From Mucilaginibacter sp. (GTDB lineage: Bacteria > Bacteroidota > Bacteroidia > Sphingobacteriales > Sphingobacteriaceae): a DNA stretch of 64,000 nt. Both the position numbers and the translations under genes were made by a program. The DNA is taken from assembly GCA_025352225.1 (NCBI GenBank), contig JANXTT010000120.1, forward strand, positions 1 through 64,000, read 5' to 3'. This document shows positions 28,017-37,128 of this stretch, piece by piece (the first letter of the stretch is position 1; the number at the start of each line of letters is the position of its first letter). The notes beneath the pieces are model-generated. The model was not told the DNA's origin. It saw only the letters and a program-made list of their open reading frames with translations, and made no database searches.

Positions 28017-30482
28017 ATGAGAATACCTTTTATGCGGGCGGCCACGGTAATTTTATTGCTTTTACTTTTAAGATGCTGCCCGGCATTGGCTCAAAATTTT
28101 GTTGTTACAGGTAAAATAACCGACATACGTGGTAAAGCACTTGCCTTTGTACCCGTATACATTAAAGGCACAACTAATGGTGCTATAGCAAACGAGCATG
28201 GTATTTATAACCTTAAGCTGCAACCGGGCACATATACAATTGTATTCCGGTTTATTGGATATGAGCAACAAACCGAAGAAGTAATTATTGTTGATCAGGA
28301 TGTTAAGCTTGATATACAGCTTGAACCAGAAAATTATACGCTTGAAACCTATTTACCGCAGGAAACCGAAGTTGACAGCGCTGCTATTATTATGCAACAG
28401 GTTATTAACAAGCGCAAATTTTACCTTAATCAGGTAAAAGAGTACTCTTGCCAGATTTACCTAAAAGCAGTCCAAAAATTATTAAGCGCACCGCATGCCT
28501 TTTTTAAGGCCGATGTAGCCAAAGTATTAAACTTAAATCCCGAGCGAAGGGGCATAATCAGCCTCTTTGAATCGGTGTCACAATTTAACATCAAACACCC
28601 GGGTAAGGTAAAAGAAGTTATGCTTGGCCTAAAGGCCGCAGGGGGCGAAAACCCGTTTGGCTTTAACCGTGCCAGTGACCTACAGGTTAATTTATACGAA
28701 AACACATTATCATGGGGCGGCTTAAGCATCCACAGTTATGTATCTCCTATTGCTGATAATGCTTTAAGGTTTTACCATTACCGCTTATTGCAGCGTTTTA
28801 CCAACGATGATAAAATTATTGATGTTATGGAGGTTAAACCTAAACATGATAATGAACATGTTTTTCATGGCGTTATTTACGTTGTTGAAAACGATTGGAG
28901 GCTTTACAGCGCAGATCTCCACCTGTATAAAAGGGCTCATATTGATTTTGTTGACAGCCTGAGTATCAGGGAACAATACATACCCGTTACAGATAGCGTA
29001 TGGATGCCCTTGTCATTAAATTTTAGTTTTACTGGTAAAATACTCGGCTTTAAATATATCGGCTATTTTTTAGGCATCGCAAATAATTACAATATTGCAC
29101 CCGCCTTTGGCCCTGATTTTTTTAACGGCGAAGTTTTTGATGTTGGCCGGGGCATCAATAAAAAAGATTCGGTGTTTTGGAATTCCGCAAGGCCGGTACC
29201 CCTGCTGGAAGACGAAAAACGCTACTACCACTTATTTGAATCTGCTGAAAAAAAGCAAAATGAGAACCACGCCAGAGATTCTATAAAGACCAACACCAAC
29301 ACCTTTAGGCCTATACCTTATGTTTTAAAAGGATACCGTTATTATGACCCTTTTAAAAAGATATCCATATCAGTACCATCACCAAGTAAAATGGTTTTTT
29401 ATAACACTGTAGAGGGGTGGAGTGCTGATGTTAAACCGCAATATTTCAGAGAGTTTGACCGGCATAAAACCCTCACTATTGAGCCTGAGGGCCGGTACGG
29501 AAACTCGGATAAGATATTTACCTTTAATACTTATATTAATTATAGGTACAACCCTTTAAAGCAAGCGGCAGTATATGGCAGTTTTGGGTCGGACTTTTTG
29601 GATTTAAACAACTCGGGTACATTAAGTTTATTTCTGAACTCGTTAAGTACACTATTTACAGGGAATAACTACCTTAAATTATACAAAGCCGAATTTGCGT
29701 CGGTAGGTACACAGGGCGAGGTTTGTAATGGCATTTTACTAAACGGGCAAATAGAATATGCCAACCGCGAAACTGTAATTAACACCTCCTTGCACTTCAT
29801 CGGGAAAGATAGCACTCAGCTAACATCAAACAACCCGTTAGACCCTAATAGCGAAGTGCCTTTATTTCCACATCATAAGGCATTGTCTATCCGCACGTCC
29901 GCAACATTTACTTTTAACCAACAATATACAATTAACCCCGAGGGTAAATTTATTGAACCTACAAAATACCCCCGGTTGCGTGTAAATTACAGGAAAGGTA
30001 TACCTCAATTTGGTTCGTCAGTTAATTATGATTTTGCATCTGTCGACTTTTTTCAGGATCAGCTAAAAATGGGAATTTATGGTTTTGCATCTTATTTTGT
30101 GTCGTTTGGAAAGTTTTTCAATAACAACACTTTATATTATCCTGATTTTAAACAATTCCGTGGAGGCCAGAGTTTCTTTTTTGATTCAAGTCTGGGCAGC
30201 TTCCATTTTCTTAACTATTACCTGTATAGTACAGATAAACAGTACTTTGAAGCCCATTATGAACATAATTTCGCCGGGCTGATTTTAGGTAAAATTCCTT
30301 TAATCAGGATTTTAAACCTTGAAGAAATTATAGGGGGTTCATTTTTAACGCAAGAGCTATTGCCCGGCTATAAGGAATATTACGTTGGGTTAAAACGCAG
30401 CCTTATCCGCCTGGATTATGGCTTTTCGTATGGTAAAGATCTGCCGGTTGTACAGGGATTTAGGTTTACGTATAATTTTTAG
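28017..30482 (+). CDS. DUF5686 family outer-membrane protein with carboxypeptidase-regulatory-like domain
   Basis: 821 aa. A signal peptide ends near ALA (residue 25). A CarboxypepD_reg-like beta-sandwich covers about 28-112 (VTGKITDIRGKALAFVPVYI). The long DUF5686 region follows, rich in alternating aromatic strands and ending in DYGFSYGKDLPVVQGFRFTYNF, typical of an outer-membrane beta-barrel. The role of this family is unknown. It is monocistronic and convergent with the DUF2252 gene 14 nt away. Confidence 0.85.
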   Translation: MRIPFMRAATVILLLLLLRCCPALAQNFVVTGKITDIRGKALAFVPVYIKGTTNGAIANEHGIYNLKLQPGTYTIVFRFIGYEQQTEEVIIVDQDVKLDIQLEPENYTLETYLPQETEVDSAAIIMQQVINKRKFYLNQVKEYSCQIYLKAVQKLLSAPHAFFKADVAKVLNLNPERRGIISLFESVSQFNIKHPGKVKEVMLGLKAAGGENPFGFNRASDLQVNLYENTLSWGGLSIHSYVSPIADNALRFYHYRLLQRFTNDDKIIDVMEVKPKHDNEHVFHGVIYVVENDWRLYSADLHLYKRAHIDFVDSLSIREQYIPVTDSVWMPLSLNFSFTGKILGFKYIGYFLGIANNYNIAPAFGPDFFNGEVFDVGRGINKKDSVFWNSARPVPLLEDEKRYYHLFESAEKKQNENHARDSIKTNTNTFRPIPYVLKGYRYYDPFKKISISVPSPSKMVFYNTVEGWSADVKPQYFREFDRHKTLTIEPEGRYGNSDKIFTFNTYINYRYNPLKQAAVYGSFGSDFLDLNNSGTLSLFLNSLSTLFTGNNYLKLYKAEFASVGTQGEVCNGILLNGQIEYANRETVINTSLHFIGKDSTQLTSNNPLDPNSEVPLFPHHKALSIRTSATFTFNQQYTINPEGKFIEPTKYPRLRVNYRKGIPQFGSSVNYDFASVDFFQDQLKMGIYGFASYFVSFGKFFNNNTLYYPDFKQFRGGQSFFFDSSLGSFHFLNYYLYSTDKQYFEAHYEHNFAGLILGKIPLIRILNLEEIIGGSFLTQELLPGYKEYYVGLKRSLIRLDYGFSYGKDLPVVQGFRFTYNF

Positions 30483-30496
30483 ATAAAAGTATCTGC

Positions 30497-31705
30497 TTAT
30501 TTTAAAGCCCCTTTTTTGTAATCGCTGGCAAAGTTTTTATGATCTTTTTTAACCTGTTTGGCGTAACTTTTTGCGTAAGTAATCAAAGCGTCATGCCATT
30601 GATTATTGTATCCAAAGGCGATTAACTCGTCCGCCACAGCTGATCCCTGCCTGCCCGCACTCCTCAACTGTGCCGAAGCAACCAGTATTGCCATATCATC
30701 AATAACCTGATAAATATCACGATAACGGTTTTTTATTACATTGAAATCAATTTTGGCTTCGGTAGGTTGCATTTCCTGGAGCACGTACGATTCTTCTTTA
30801 AAAATAGTGGTGCTAAGCAAGGCGGGTAATACATTTTGCATGCGATGCTCTATAGCCAAAATACGCTGCGCTTCAAAATCCCAATGTGGTTGCTGTATAT
30901 GAATATATGGCAGCACAGATGATGGCTTGGCTTGCTTCATATCCAAAAGCAAATATTTGCCTTTGGTTTTAACGTTCTTGAGTAAAAACATGTAGCGTTT
31001 AACGCCCACACTGCCGGTACCCGCCAGCCTGAAGGCTAAATCAACAACCTTATAGTTATATGGGCCATCACTACAATTAGCTATCCAATGGGTAATATGA
31101 TCGGCTAATTGTATTTTTAGGCCTTTTTCTATATCAAAATGACGTTTATGATCTACAATTAATACCTGTTTCTTTCTCTTGATCTCTGTACGTTTCTTCA
31201 ACAGGTCCTTTATTTTACGCTTAGCCTCAGTTTCTAAAAAACTGCATACTATCCCTTTTGCGGTACGGGGTTCAATGCTTGTTGCTTTACCACTATATAA
31301 AGTTGCAGAATAACTTTTTAAGAATAGCTGCACCATTCGCAACGCCTCTTCTTCTTTTATTTTTAAAGCATCAAAGGCTACAAAGATACTGGTTAGCATT
31401 CTTACTATTTCCCAGGTAGCTGGTGCAAGTAAACTCTCATCAAAATCGTTAAGGTCAAAATATACTAAGCGGTTCTCTCCTTTATAACTACCGTAATTTT
31501 CTATATGTAAATCGCCACTTATCCAGGCCAGAGGTGCCGGCGGCATAGCATTGTTCTGTACCAGATCCTGATAAAATAAATGGCATGTTCCGCGAAAAAA
31601 GCGGAAAGGGTTATCTGCCATGGCTTCGTATTTTAACTGAACCATATTTGGCAGAAGATCTTTATTAAACTCTATTATCCTTTGGGTAACATTATTCATC
31701 ATCAA
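30497..31705 (-). CDS. DUF2252 family protein
   Basis: 402 aa. Motifs RFFRGTCHLFYQDL, ISGDLHIENYGSY and VYFDLNDFDES match DUF2252, a family with a kinase-like (aminoglycoside phosphotransferase-related) fold. SGDLHIENYG resembles the catalytic HxDxxxxN loop and the LNDFD segment the Mg-binding DxD motif. No substrate is established. It starts MMMN, so any of three Met may initiate. It is 49 nt upstream of tatA on the same strand's downstream side. Confidence 0.85.
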   Translation of the reverse strand: MMMNNVTQRIIEFNKDLLPNMVQLKYEAMADNPFRFFRGTCHLFYQDLVQNNAMPPAPLAWISGDLHIENYGSYKGENRLVYFDLNDFDESLLAPATWEIVRMLTSIFVAFDALKIKEEEALRMVQLFLKSYSATLYSGKATSIEPRTAKGIVCSFLETEAKRKIKDLLKKRTEIKRKKQVLIVDHKRHFDIEKGLKIQLADHITHWIANCSDGPYNYKVVDLAFRLAGTGSVGVKRYMFLLKNVKTKGKYLLLDMKQAKPSSVLPYIHIQQPHWDFEAQRILAIEHRMQNVLPALLSTTIFKEESYVLQEMQPTEAKIDFNVIKNRYRDIYQVIDDMAILVASAQLRSAGRQGSAVADELIAFGYNNQWHDALITYAKSYAKQVKKDHKNFASDYKKGALK

Positions 31706-31754
31706 ATATAATATTTAGATGATATACATATAACGTTAAATAAAGTTCAAATAA

Positions 31755-31949
31755 TTATTTATTGCCTCCGGAGTTGTCTTTAGGCTCCTCGTCTTTTTTG
31801 TTTTCCGAGGCATCTTTAAAGTGACGCAGGCTTTGGCCCAGCCCTTTTGCAAATTCAGGTATTTTTTTCCCGCCAAATAAAAATAAAGCTATAATTGCTA
31901 TTACTATCATATCTGGTCCACTCAAAAACAAAAGCGTTGCTTGCATCAT
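31755..31949 (-). CDS. tatA: Sec-independent protein translocase subunit TatA/E
   Basis: 64 aa. A single TM helix (about 11-24, MIVIAIIALFLF) is followed by the FGGKKIPEFAKGLG hinge and amphipathic helix and a charged tail (KKDEEPKDNSGGNK), the standard TatA layout. It forms the pore of the twin-arginine pathway with TatC, which is not encoded in this window. Confidence 0.93.
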   Translation of the reverse strand: MMQATLLFLSGPDMIVIAIIALFLFGGKKIPEFAKGLGQSLRHFKDASENKKDEEPKDNSGGNK

Positions 31950-32034
31950 AGTTTAATTTTTTGGCTTACTAAGAAATAATTTAGCTAAGTTACGAATTAT
32001 AATTATATAGAGTTTTATTTATAATCGCGCATTA

Positions 32035-32070
32035 AATAAGAAATCCCGGGACATGTCGGGATCTCTTATT
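32035..32070 (-). terminator. Terminator after the GAPN-like gene
   Basis: AATAAGAAATCCCG (32035-32048) and CGGGATCTCTTATT (32057-32070) form a 14-bp stem with one mismatch around GGACATGT. It lies 34 nt downstream of the GAPN stop and upstream of tatA. A and T at both ends make it potentially bidirectional. Confidence 0.65.
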
Positions 32071-32103
32071 TAAATAGGCTAAACATGCCTCTTAATTATT
32101 ACG

Positions 32104-33729
32104 CTAAAAAATATACTTCGTACTTAAAAAGTTAGAATCGTGGTTATTTACTATTTCGTTAATCAAATCCTTGTTGGCATCATTAAGTTTAGTAGCCACC
32201 AATGAGCGGATGGAAAAACAACGTAAAGCATCTACAACCGATAAAGTACCCTCGGCACTATCTTTACGGCCAGTGAACGGAAACACATCAGGGCCGCGCT
32301 GGCACTGGCTATTAATGTTTACCCTGCTTACCAGGTTTACAAACGGATCTATCAATGCCGATAGCTCTTGCGCGTCATTACTAAATATACTCACCTGCTG
32401 GCCGTGTACCGAATCAATTTGGTACTGAATGGGCTCCTCTATCGATTCATATGGTACAACCGGGATAATTGGCCCAAACTGTTCTTCGCGGTAAAGTTTC
32501 ATTTTATCGTTTACCGGATAAACAATTGCCGGAAAAACAATAGAGGCCGATGTGGCACCTCCGTTCTCGTTAATAACTTTGCCGCCGTTTAAAATGGCAT
32601 CTTCAATACATTCTTTAATATACTCAGGCTTCCCAGGTTCAGCTAAGGGAGTAATGCTGACACCTTTTTCCCAGGGCATACCGCATTTTATTTTGCTGAT
32701 CTCGGCACTTAGTAACTTCAAATACTCATCGGCAACAGCCTTATGCACAAAAATAATTTTTAACGCGGTACAACGTTGCCCGTTAAATGATAGTGCTCCC
32801 AGTACGGTTTCGTTAACCGCCAGTTGTAGATCGGCATTTTTGGTAACAATGGCTACATTTTTAGCATCAAGGCTCAAAATTGCTCTTAAGCGATTTACCT
32901 TAGGGTGCATTTTTTTCAGCTCATTAGCAACCTTACTTGAGCCTATAAGCGTTAGCACATTTATTTTGCCCGATTGCATTAAGCCCGGTACAGTATTGGC
33001 CCCGCGCCCGTATATGGTGTTTACCACACCCTTTGGAAATGACGCCCTAAAAGCTTCCAATAAGGGGTAATGCACCAAAGTACCATGCTTTGGTGGTTTA
33101 AAAAGTATGGTATTACCCATAATAAGGGCAGGTATCAAAGTGGTAAAAGTTTCGTTAAGGGGGTAGTTAAAGGGGCCCATACATAGCACAACACCAAGCG
33201 GTGAGCGGCGCGATTGGGCCACAATACCCTGCTCTATTTCAAAACGTGATGATTGACGGTCAATGTCTTTAAGCGCGTCAATAGTTAGGTTTATATATTC
33301 TATGGTACGGTCAAACTCCTTTGTCGAATCGGCAAAGGATTTACCAATTTCCCACATAATCAATTTAATAACCTTGTCGCGTTGTTCAAGCATCTTAAAA
33401 GTAAATTGCTCCACACACTTTATACGGTCGGCAACGCCCATGGTTGGCCATTCGCCGCGGCCGTTGTTATATGCGGCTGTAGCGGCATCAAGGGCTTCCA
33501 TCGCTTCCTTTTCGGTACACAAGGGATAGCTACCTATAACTTTTCTTTTTAAGCCATCAGGAGCGGGGAAACAAATGGGCGAAACCACCTCACTAAATGG
33601 GCCGTCCCACTTCCGCATCTCGCCATCGCATAAATATTCACGCTGATGGACCTCTCCAGCCAGCTGATATTCGTCCGGGATTTTACTTTCCTCAATAAAC
33701 AAAGCTGTTAATTGATTTTCAAAACTCAT
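32104..33729 (-). CDS. Aldehyde dehydrogenase of the NADP-dependent glyceraldehyde-3-phosphate dehydrogenase (GAPN) type
   Basis: 541 aa from ATG 33729. The frame extends to 33831, but those 34 residues overlap the neighbouring gene and do not resemble the family. The ALDH fold shows the oxyanion Asn188 (GPFNYPL), the cofactor-site LFKPPKHGT, and the catalytic Cys320 (NGQRCTA). The usual general-base Glu, 34 residues before the Cys, is Ser286 (LSLDAKN). GAPN oxidises glyceraldehyde 3-phosphate to 3-phosphoglycerate with NADPH formation, without phosphate. It is third in an operon after eda and an ExuT-like transporter, so it would act on the triose phosphate released from KDPG. The missing Glu makes the exact reaction uncertain. 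Confidence 0.8.
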   Translation of the reverse strand: MSFENQLTALFIEESKIPDEYQLAGEVHQREYLCDGEMRKWDGPFSEVVSPICFPAPDGLKRKVIGSYPLCTEKEAMEALDAATAAYNNGRGEWPTMGVADRIKCVEQFTFKMLEQRDKVIKLIMWEIGKSFADSTKEFDRTIEYINLTIDALKDIDRQSSRFEIEQGIVAQSRRSPLGVVLCMGPFNYPLNETFTTLIPALIMGNTILFKPPKHGTLVHYPLLEAFRASFPKGVVNTIYGRGANTVPGLMQSGKINVLTLIGSSKVANELKKMHPKVNRLRAILSLDAKNVAIVTKNADLQLAVNETVLGALSFNGQRCTALKIIFVHKAVADEYLKLLSAEISKIKCGMPWEKGVSITPLAEPGKPEYIKECIEDAILNGGKVINENGGATSASIVFPAIVYPVNDKMKLYREEQFGPIIPVVPYESIEEPIQYQIDSVHGQQVSIFSNDAQELSALIDPFVNLVSRVNINSQCQRGPDVFPFTGRKDSAEGTLSVVDALRCFSIRSLVATKLNDANKDLINEIVNNHDSNFLSTKYIF

Positions 33730-33755
33730 TGTTTTTTTATTTTGTGATACGGTAC

Positions 33756-35063
33756 TTATAATTCTATCTTCTTCATTTTGGGCACCAGCAAATGCATTAT
33801 AACCCAGGCAAGTATATATGCTGAACCGCAAACAAAAAACATAATATAGTAAGCGGTTTCTATCTGATGGATGGAACGGTAATAAATAAACATTCTCTTT
33901 TGCACAAACATGGAAAGAAAGATACCTCCAATAGCTCCAAACATACCCCCTATGCCCGTTACAGAGCCCACGGTTCTTTTAGGAAACATATCTGATACTG
34001 TTGTAAATATATTGGCACTCCATGCCTGGTGTGCCGATGTTGCAATGCCGATAACAATTACCGCGAGCCATACATTTACATTGCCTAATATTTGAGCAAA
34101 AACTATGGGTATTACAAATAGCGCATATATAAACATGGATGTTTTACGGGCTTTAAATACTGTCCAGTTGTTTTTGATAAGTTTCATGGGGATATACCCA
34201 CCTCCTATACTGCCAAACGTTGACATGGTGTAAACCAACGCAACTGGCAATGCAACCGCTGTACCTTTAATGCCATATTCGCTTTCCAAAAAATCGGGTA
34301 ACCAAAACAGATAAAACCACCAAATAGGGTCGGTTAAAAACTTTCCTACAATAAAAGCCCACGTTTGTTTAAAACTTAACAGCCTTAACAACGAAATTTT
34401 CGGCTCATTTTCAGCTAAATCCCCATGGTCGTTCTCATCAGTATCACTATTAATATAATCATACTCTGCCTTGGATAATCGCTTATGTTTAGCCGGGGTA
34501 TCATAAAACCAGAGCCACAAAACCAACCATATGCCGCCAATGGATCCTGTAATAATGAAAGCCCATTGCCAGCCCCATGCCGCTGCAATAAACGGAACAG
34601 TTAATGGTGCAAAAATAGCACCTACGTTTGACCCTGAATTAAATATCCCTGTAGCAAGGGCTCTTTCTTTTTTAGGGAACCACTCTGCTACCGCTTTAAT
34701 TGCTGCGGGGAAGTTACCTGATTCGCTCACACCCAATGCCGACCGGGCAACACTAAAGCCAAAAGTGGTTTTAACAAATGCATGGCATACTGCAGAAATG
34801 CTCCACAATAATGTGGCCCAAAAATAGCCCATTTTTGTTCCAAGCTTATCTATTAGCCTGCCAGCACCCAACATACCCAAGGCATACGATATTTTGAAGG
34901 CTATTTCAATATTAGCATAATCACCATCATCCCATTTAAATTCAGTAGTGAGGTTCGATTTGAGTAAACTTATAACCGCCCTGTCCAAATAGTTAATAGT
35001 AGTGGCAAAAAACACAAGCGCACAAATTGTCCACCTAAAGTTTCCTATTTTTTTTTCTTCCAT
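33756..35063 (-). CDS. exuT: Hexuronate MFS transporter (ExuT-type, ACS family)
   Basis: 435 aa with about 12 TM segments. The start, FRWTICALVFFATTINYLDRAVISLL, shown here by INYLDRAVI, and the loop RLIDKLGTKMGY are typical of anion:cation symporters (ExuT, GarP, DgoT). Expected role: proton-coupled uptake of galacturonate or glucuronate across the inner membrane. It is 30 nt after eda and 26 nt before the GAPN-like gene. Gluconate or a KDG-like acid are other possible substrates. Confidence 0.82.
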   Translation of the reverse strand: MEEKKIGNFRWTICALVFFATTINYLDRAVISLLKSNLTTEFKWDDGDYANIEIAFKISYALGMLGAGRLIDKLGTKMGYFWATLLWSISAVCHAFVKTTFGFSVARSALGVSESGNFPAAIKAVAEWFPKKERALATGIFNSGSNVGAIFAPLTVPFIAAAWGWQWAFIITGSIGGIWLVLWLWFYDTPAKHKRLSKAEYDYINSDTDENDHGDLAENEPKISLLRLLSFKQTWAFIVGKFLTDPIWWFYLFWLPDFLESEYGIKGTAVALPVALVYTMSTFGSIGGGYIPMKLIKNNWTVFKARKTSMFIYALFVIPIVFAQILGNVNVWLAVIVIGIATSAHQAWSANIFTTVSDMFPKRTVGSVTGIGGMFGAIGGIFLSMFVQKRMFIYYRSIHQIETAYYIMFFVCGSAYILAWVIMHLLVPKMKKIEL

Positions 35064-35093
35064 AATAAATTTAAATTGGTTTTAATTACCGTC

Positions 35094-35753
35094 TTATCTG
35101 CAAGATTTCACAATCTCTAATGCTTGTTTTGTTGCAACAGTAAGCTCTGCGTATTGTTCTTTTTCCATTACTTCTTTACTTACCAGCTTGCTCCCCATAC
35201 CAACCGCGCATACGCCGGCCTTAAACCAGCCCGAAATGTTTTCTTTATTTAATTCAACCCCACCTGTTGGCATAAATAATAAGTTAGGAAACAATTCTTT
35301 GATACCCGATAAAAAGGAAGGCCCTAAAATATTACCCGGGAATAATTTGATAACCTTAGCCCCAAGCTTTTCTGCCCGGATGATCTCTGAGGGTGTCATA
35401 CAACCGGGGAACCATAAAATATTGTGCTTATCTGCAACAGGCACTACATCTTCTACTAACCCAGGGCTTATAATATAGTCTGCACCGGCATCAATAAATT
35501 TTTGGGCGGTTTCACCATCTTTAATAGTGCCAATACCAAGGTACATATCTTTTAGTTCGGTATCGCATACCTTGCGCAGTTTCTCAAAGTTTTTAAAAGC
35601 CGCTTCACCACGGTTGGTGTACTCTATGGTTTTAATGCCTGCTTCGTAAAGGGCATATAAAATTTTTACACTAACATCTGCATCTTTGTTAAAATACAAC
35701 GGCAAAATACCTTGCTCAGGTATTAATTTTAAAAGTGTCGCTTTCTTATCCAT
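35094..35753 (-). CDS. eda: 2-keto-3-deoxy-6-phosphogluconate (KDPG) aldolase
   Basis: 219 aa from ATG 35753. A longer frame to 35855 has no support, and MDKKATLLKLIPEQGILPLY is the normal N-terminus. Class I aldolase with Schiff-base Lys136 (KVIKLFPGN), Glu44 and Arg48 (TIEYTNRG) and the phosphate-binding FMPTGGV loop. It cleaves KDPG to pyruvate and glyceraldehyde 3-phosphate, the last step of hexuronate breakdown. It is first in the eda-exuT-GAPN operon. A putative LacI-type operator lies 89 nt upstream at 35842-35864. Confidence 0.93.
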   Translation of the reverse strand: MDKKATLLKLIPEQGILPLYFNKDADVSVKILYALYEAGIKTIEYTNRGEAAFKNFEKLRKVCDTELKDMYLGIGTIKDGETAQKFIDAGADYIISPGLVEDVVPVADKHNILWFPGCMTPSEIIRAEKLGAKVIKLFPGNILGPSFLSGIKELFPNLLFMPTGGVELNKENISGWFKAGVCAVGMGSKLVSKEVMEKEQYAELTVATKQALEIVKSCR

Positions 35754-35841
35754 CTTAATTATTCTGATTACTATAATTTCATTTGGGGCTAAAGTAGAAA
35801 GAATTAATATAAACATTACAGAACCATCTGCTTTTACCACT

Positions 35842-35864
35842 AAATATTTACGCAATCGTTCCCG
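35842..35864. promoter_or_regulatory. Putative LacI-type operator, copy 1 (between eda and kdgK)
   Basis: A 23-bp sequence, core ACGCAATCGTTCCCG, is identical to the copy at 47305-47327. The core fits 7 of 8 fixed positions of a LacI-family operator pattern (GNAANCGNTTNC) with a central CG. It is 89 nt upstream of eda on one side and just upstream of a candidate kdgK promoter on the other, so it could control both divergent units. No LacI-family gene is in the window. Confidence 0.65.
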
Positions 35865-35907
35865 GTAATTTTTATATAAAAACTTAGTAATTAGCTAGGT
35901 TTAGTGT

Positions 35908-35915
35908 TATTTTTG
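35908..35915 (+). promoter_or_regulatory. Candidate -7 element for kdgK
   Basis: TATTTTTG fits TANNTTTG. A TTAG at 35884-35887, 20 nt upstream, is a near match to the -33 TTTG. The start codon is 69 nt downstream, and the operator at 35842-35864 lies just upstream of the -33 position. Confidence 0.35.
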
Positions 35916-35983
35916 GCAGCCTTAATTATAAGCTTGGTAAATAATTAATAAACTAATTTTCATTTATAAAAACATAAATAACG

Positions 35984-37009
35984 ATGTCTAAAAAAGTCGT
36001 AACACTTGGAGAAATAATGTTGAGATTATCAACTCCTGATTTTAAAAGATTTGTACAAACTGACACCTTCGACGTTACGTATGGCGGTGGCGAAGCAAAC
36101 GTTGCAGCCGCGCTTTGTAACTATGGGTTAAATGGCGTATTTGTATCAAAAGTACCTGCAAACCCTATAGGCCAGGCGGCTATTAACCATTTGCGCCGCT
36201 ACGGTGTGGATACACAATATGTTGCCCGTGGCGGTAAACGTTTAGGTATTTACTTTTTAGAAACAGGCGCGTCCATGCGTGCATCTCAAGTAGTATACGA
36301 TCGTGCCGACGCTTCCATATCAGAAGTGGAAGCCAGCGAATTTGATTTCGACAAAATATTTGAAGGCGCCCATTGGTTCCATACTACGGGCATCACACCA
36401 GCCTTAAGCGATAAAGCCGCCGCACTTACTTTAGCTGCTTTAAAGGCAGCTAAGGCAAAAGGCATTACTACCAGTATTGACCTTAACTATCGCAAAAAAC
36501 TTTGGACAAAAGAAAAAGCCCGCCAGGTAATGACCGAGCTTTGCCAGTATGTTGATGTTTGTATCGGTAACGAAGAAGATGCTGATACAACTTTAGGCTT
36601 TAAAAGCGCGGGTACCGATGTTACTAAAGGTGAATTGAACCTTGATGGCTACAAAGATGTGTTTAAACAAATGAAAGATAAGTTTGGCTTTAAATACATA
36701 GCTTCTACATTAAGAGAAAGCCATAGTGCATCTGATAACGGATGGAGTGCCCTGGTATACGATGGCAATGAATTTTACCATACCAAAGAGTATAGCGTTC
36801 GTATTGTTGACCGTGTTGGCAGTGGCGATTCATTTGCGAGCGGTTTTATTTACGGCTTGGTTACCGGATTGCCTTTGGGCGATGCTGCCGAATTTGGTGT
36901 GGCAGCTTCGGCCATTAAACATACTATCCCCGGCGACTTGAACCATGCTACTTTATCAGAAGTGCAAGAACTTGTTAAAGGCGATGGTTCTGGCCGCGTT
37001 CAACGATAG
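35984..37009 (+). CDS. kdgK: 2-keto-3-deoxygluconate (KDG) kinase, PfkB family
   Basis: 341 aa ribokinase-fold enzyme. The N-terminal substrate motif is YGGGEANVAAALCNYG, and the C-terminal ATP and catalytic motif is VDRVGSGDSFASGF with base Asp282. It phosphorylates KDG to KDPG, feeding the divergent eda product. KDG specificity is inferred from the surrounding uronate genes and the GEIMLRLSTPD start shared by bacterial KDG kinases. A second, diverged paralogue lies at 37827-38840. Transcription probably ends at the hairpin 37070-37101. Confidence 0.88.
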   Translation: MSKKVVTLGEIMLRLSTPDFKRFVQTDTFDVTYGGGEANVAAALCNYGLNGVFVSKVPANPIGQAAINHLRRYGVDTQYVARGGKRLGIYFLETGASMRASQVVYDRADASISEVEASEFDFDKIFEGAHWFHTTGITPALSDKAAALTLAALKAAKAKGITTSIDLNYRKKLWTKEKARQVMTELCQYVDVCIGNEEDADTTLGFKSAGTDVTKGELNLDGYKDVFKQMKDKFGFKYIASTLRESHSASDNGWSALVYDGNEFYHTKEYSVRIVDRVGSGDSFASGFIYGLVTGLPLGDAAEFGVAASAIKHTIPGDLNHATLSEVQELVKGDGSGRVQR

Positions 37010-37069
37010 TTTTTAAAACTATATTTGACGGTAATTACCACTAAATCAAAAATTTAATAAAAAATATAT

Positions 37070-37101
37070 AATCCGCTTGATTTATTTAGGCGGATTTTTT
37101 T
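37070..37101 (+). terminator. Terminator after kdgK
   Basis: AATCCGC (37070-37076) pairs with GCGGATT (37090-37096), followed by a run of seven T to 37101. It lies 60 nt after the kdgK stop and before the YhcH-family gene, which may therefore have its own promoter or be read by read-through. Confidence 0.75.
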
Positions 37102-37128
37102 ATTAACTTAGTGCAAACCTAAAAAATT

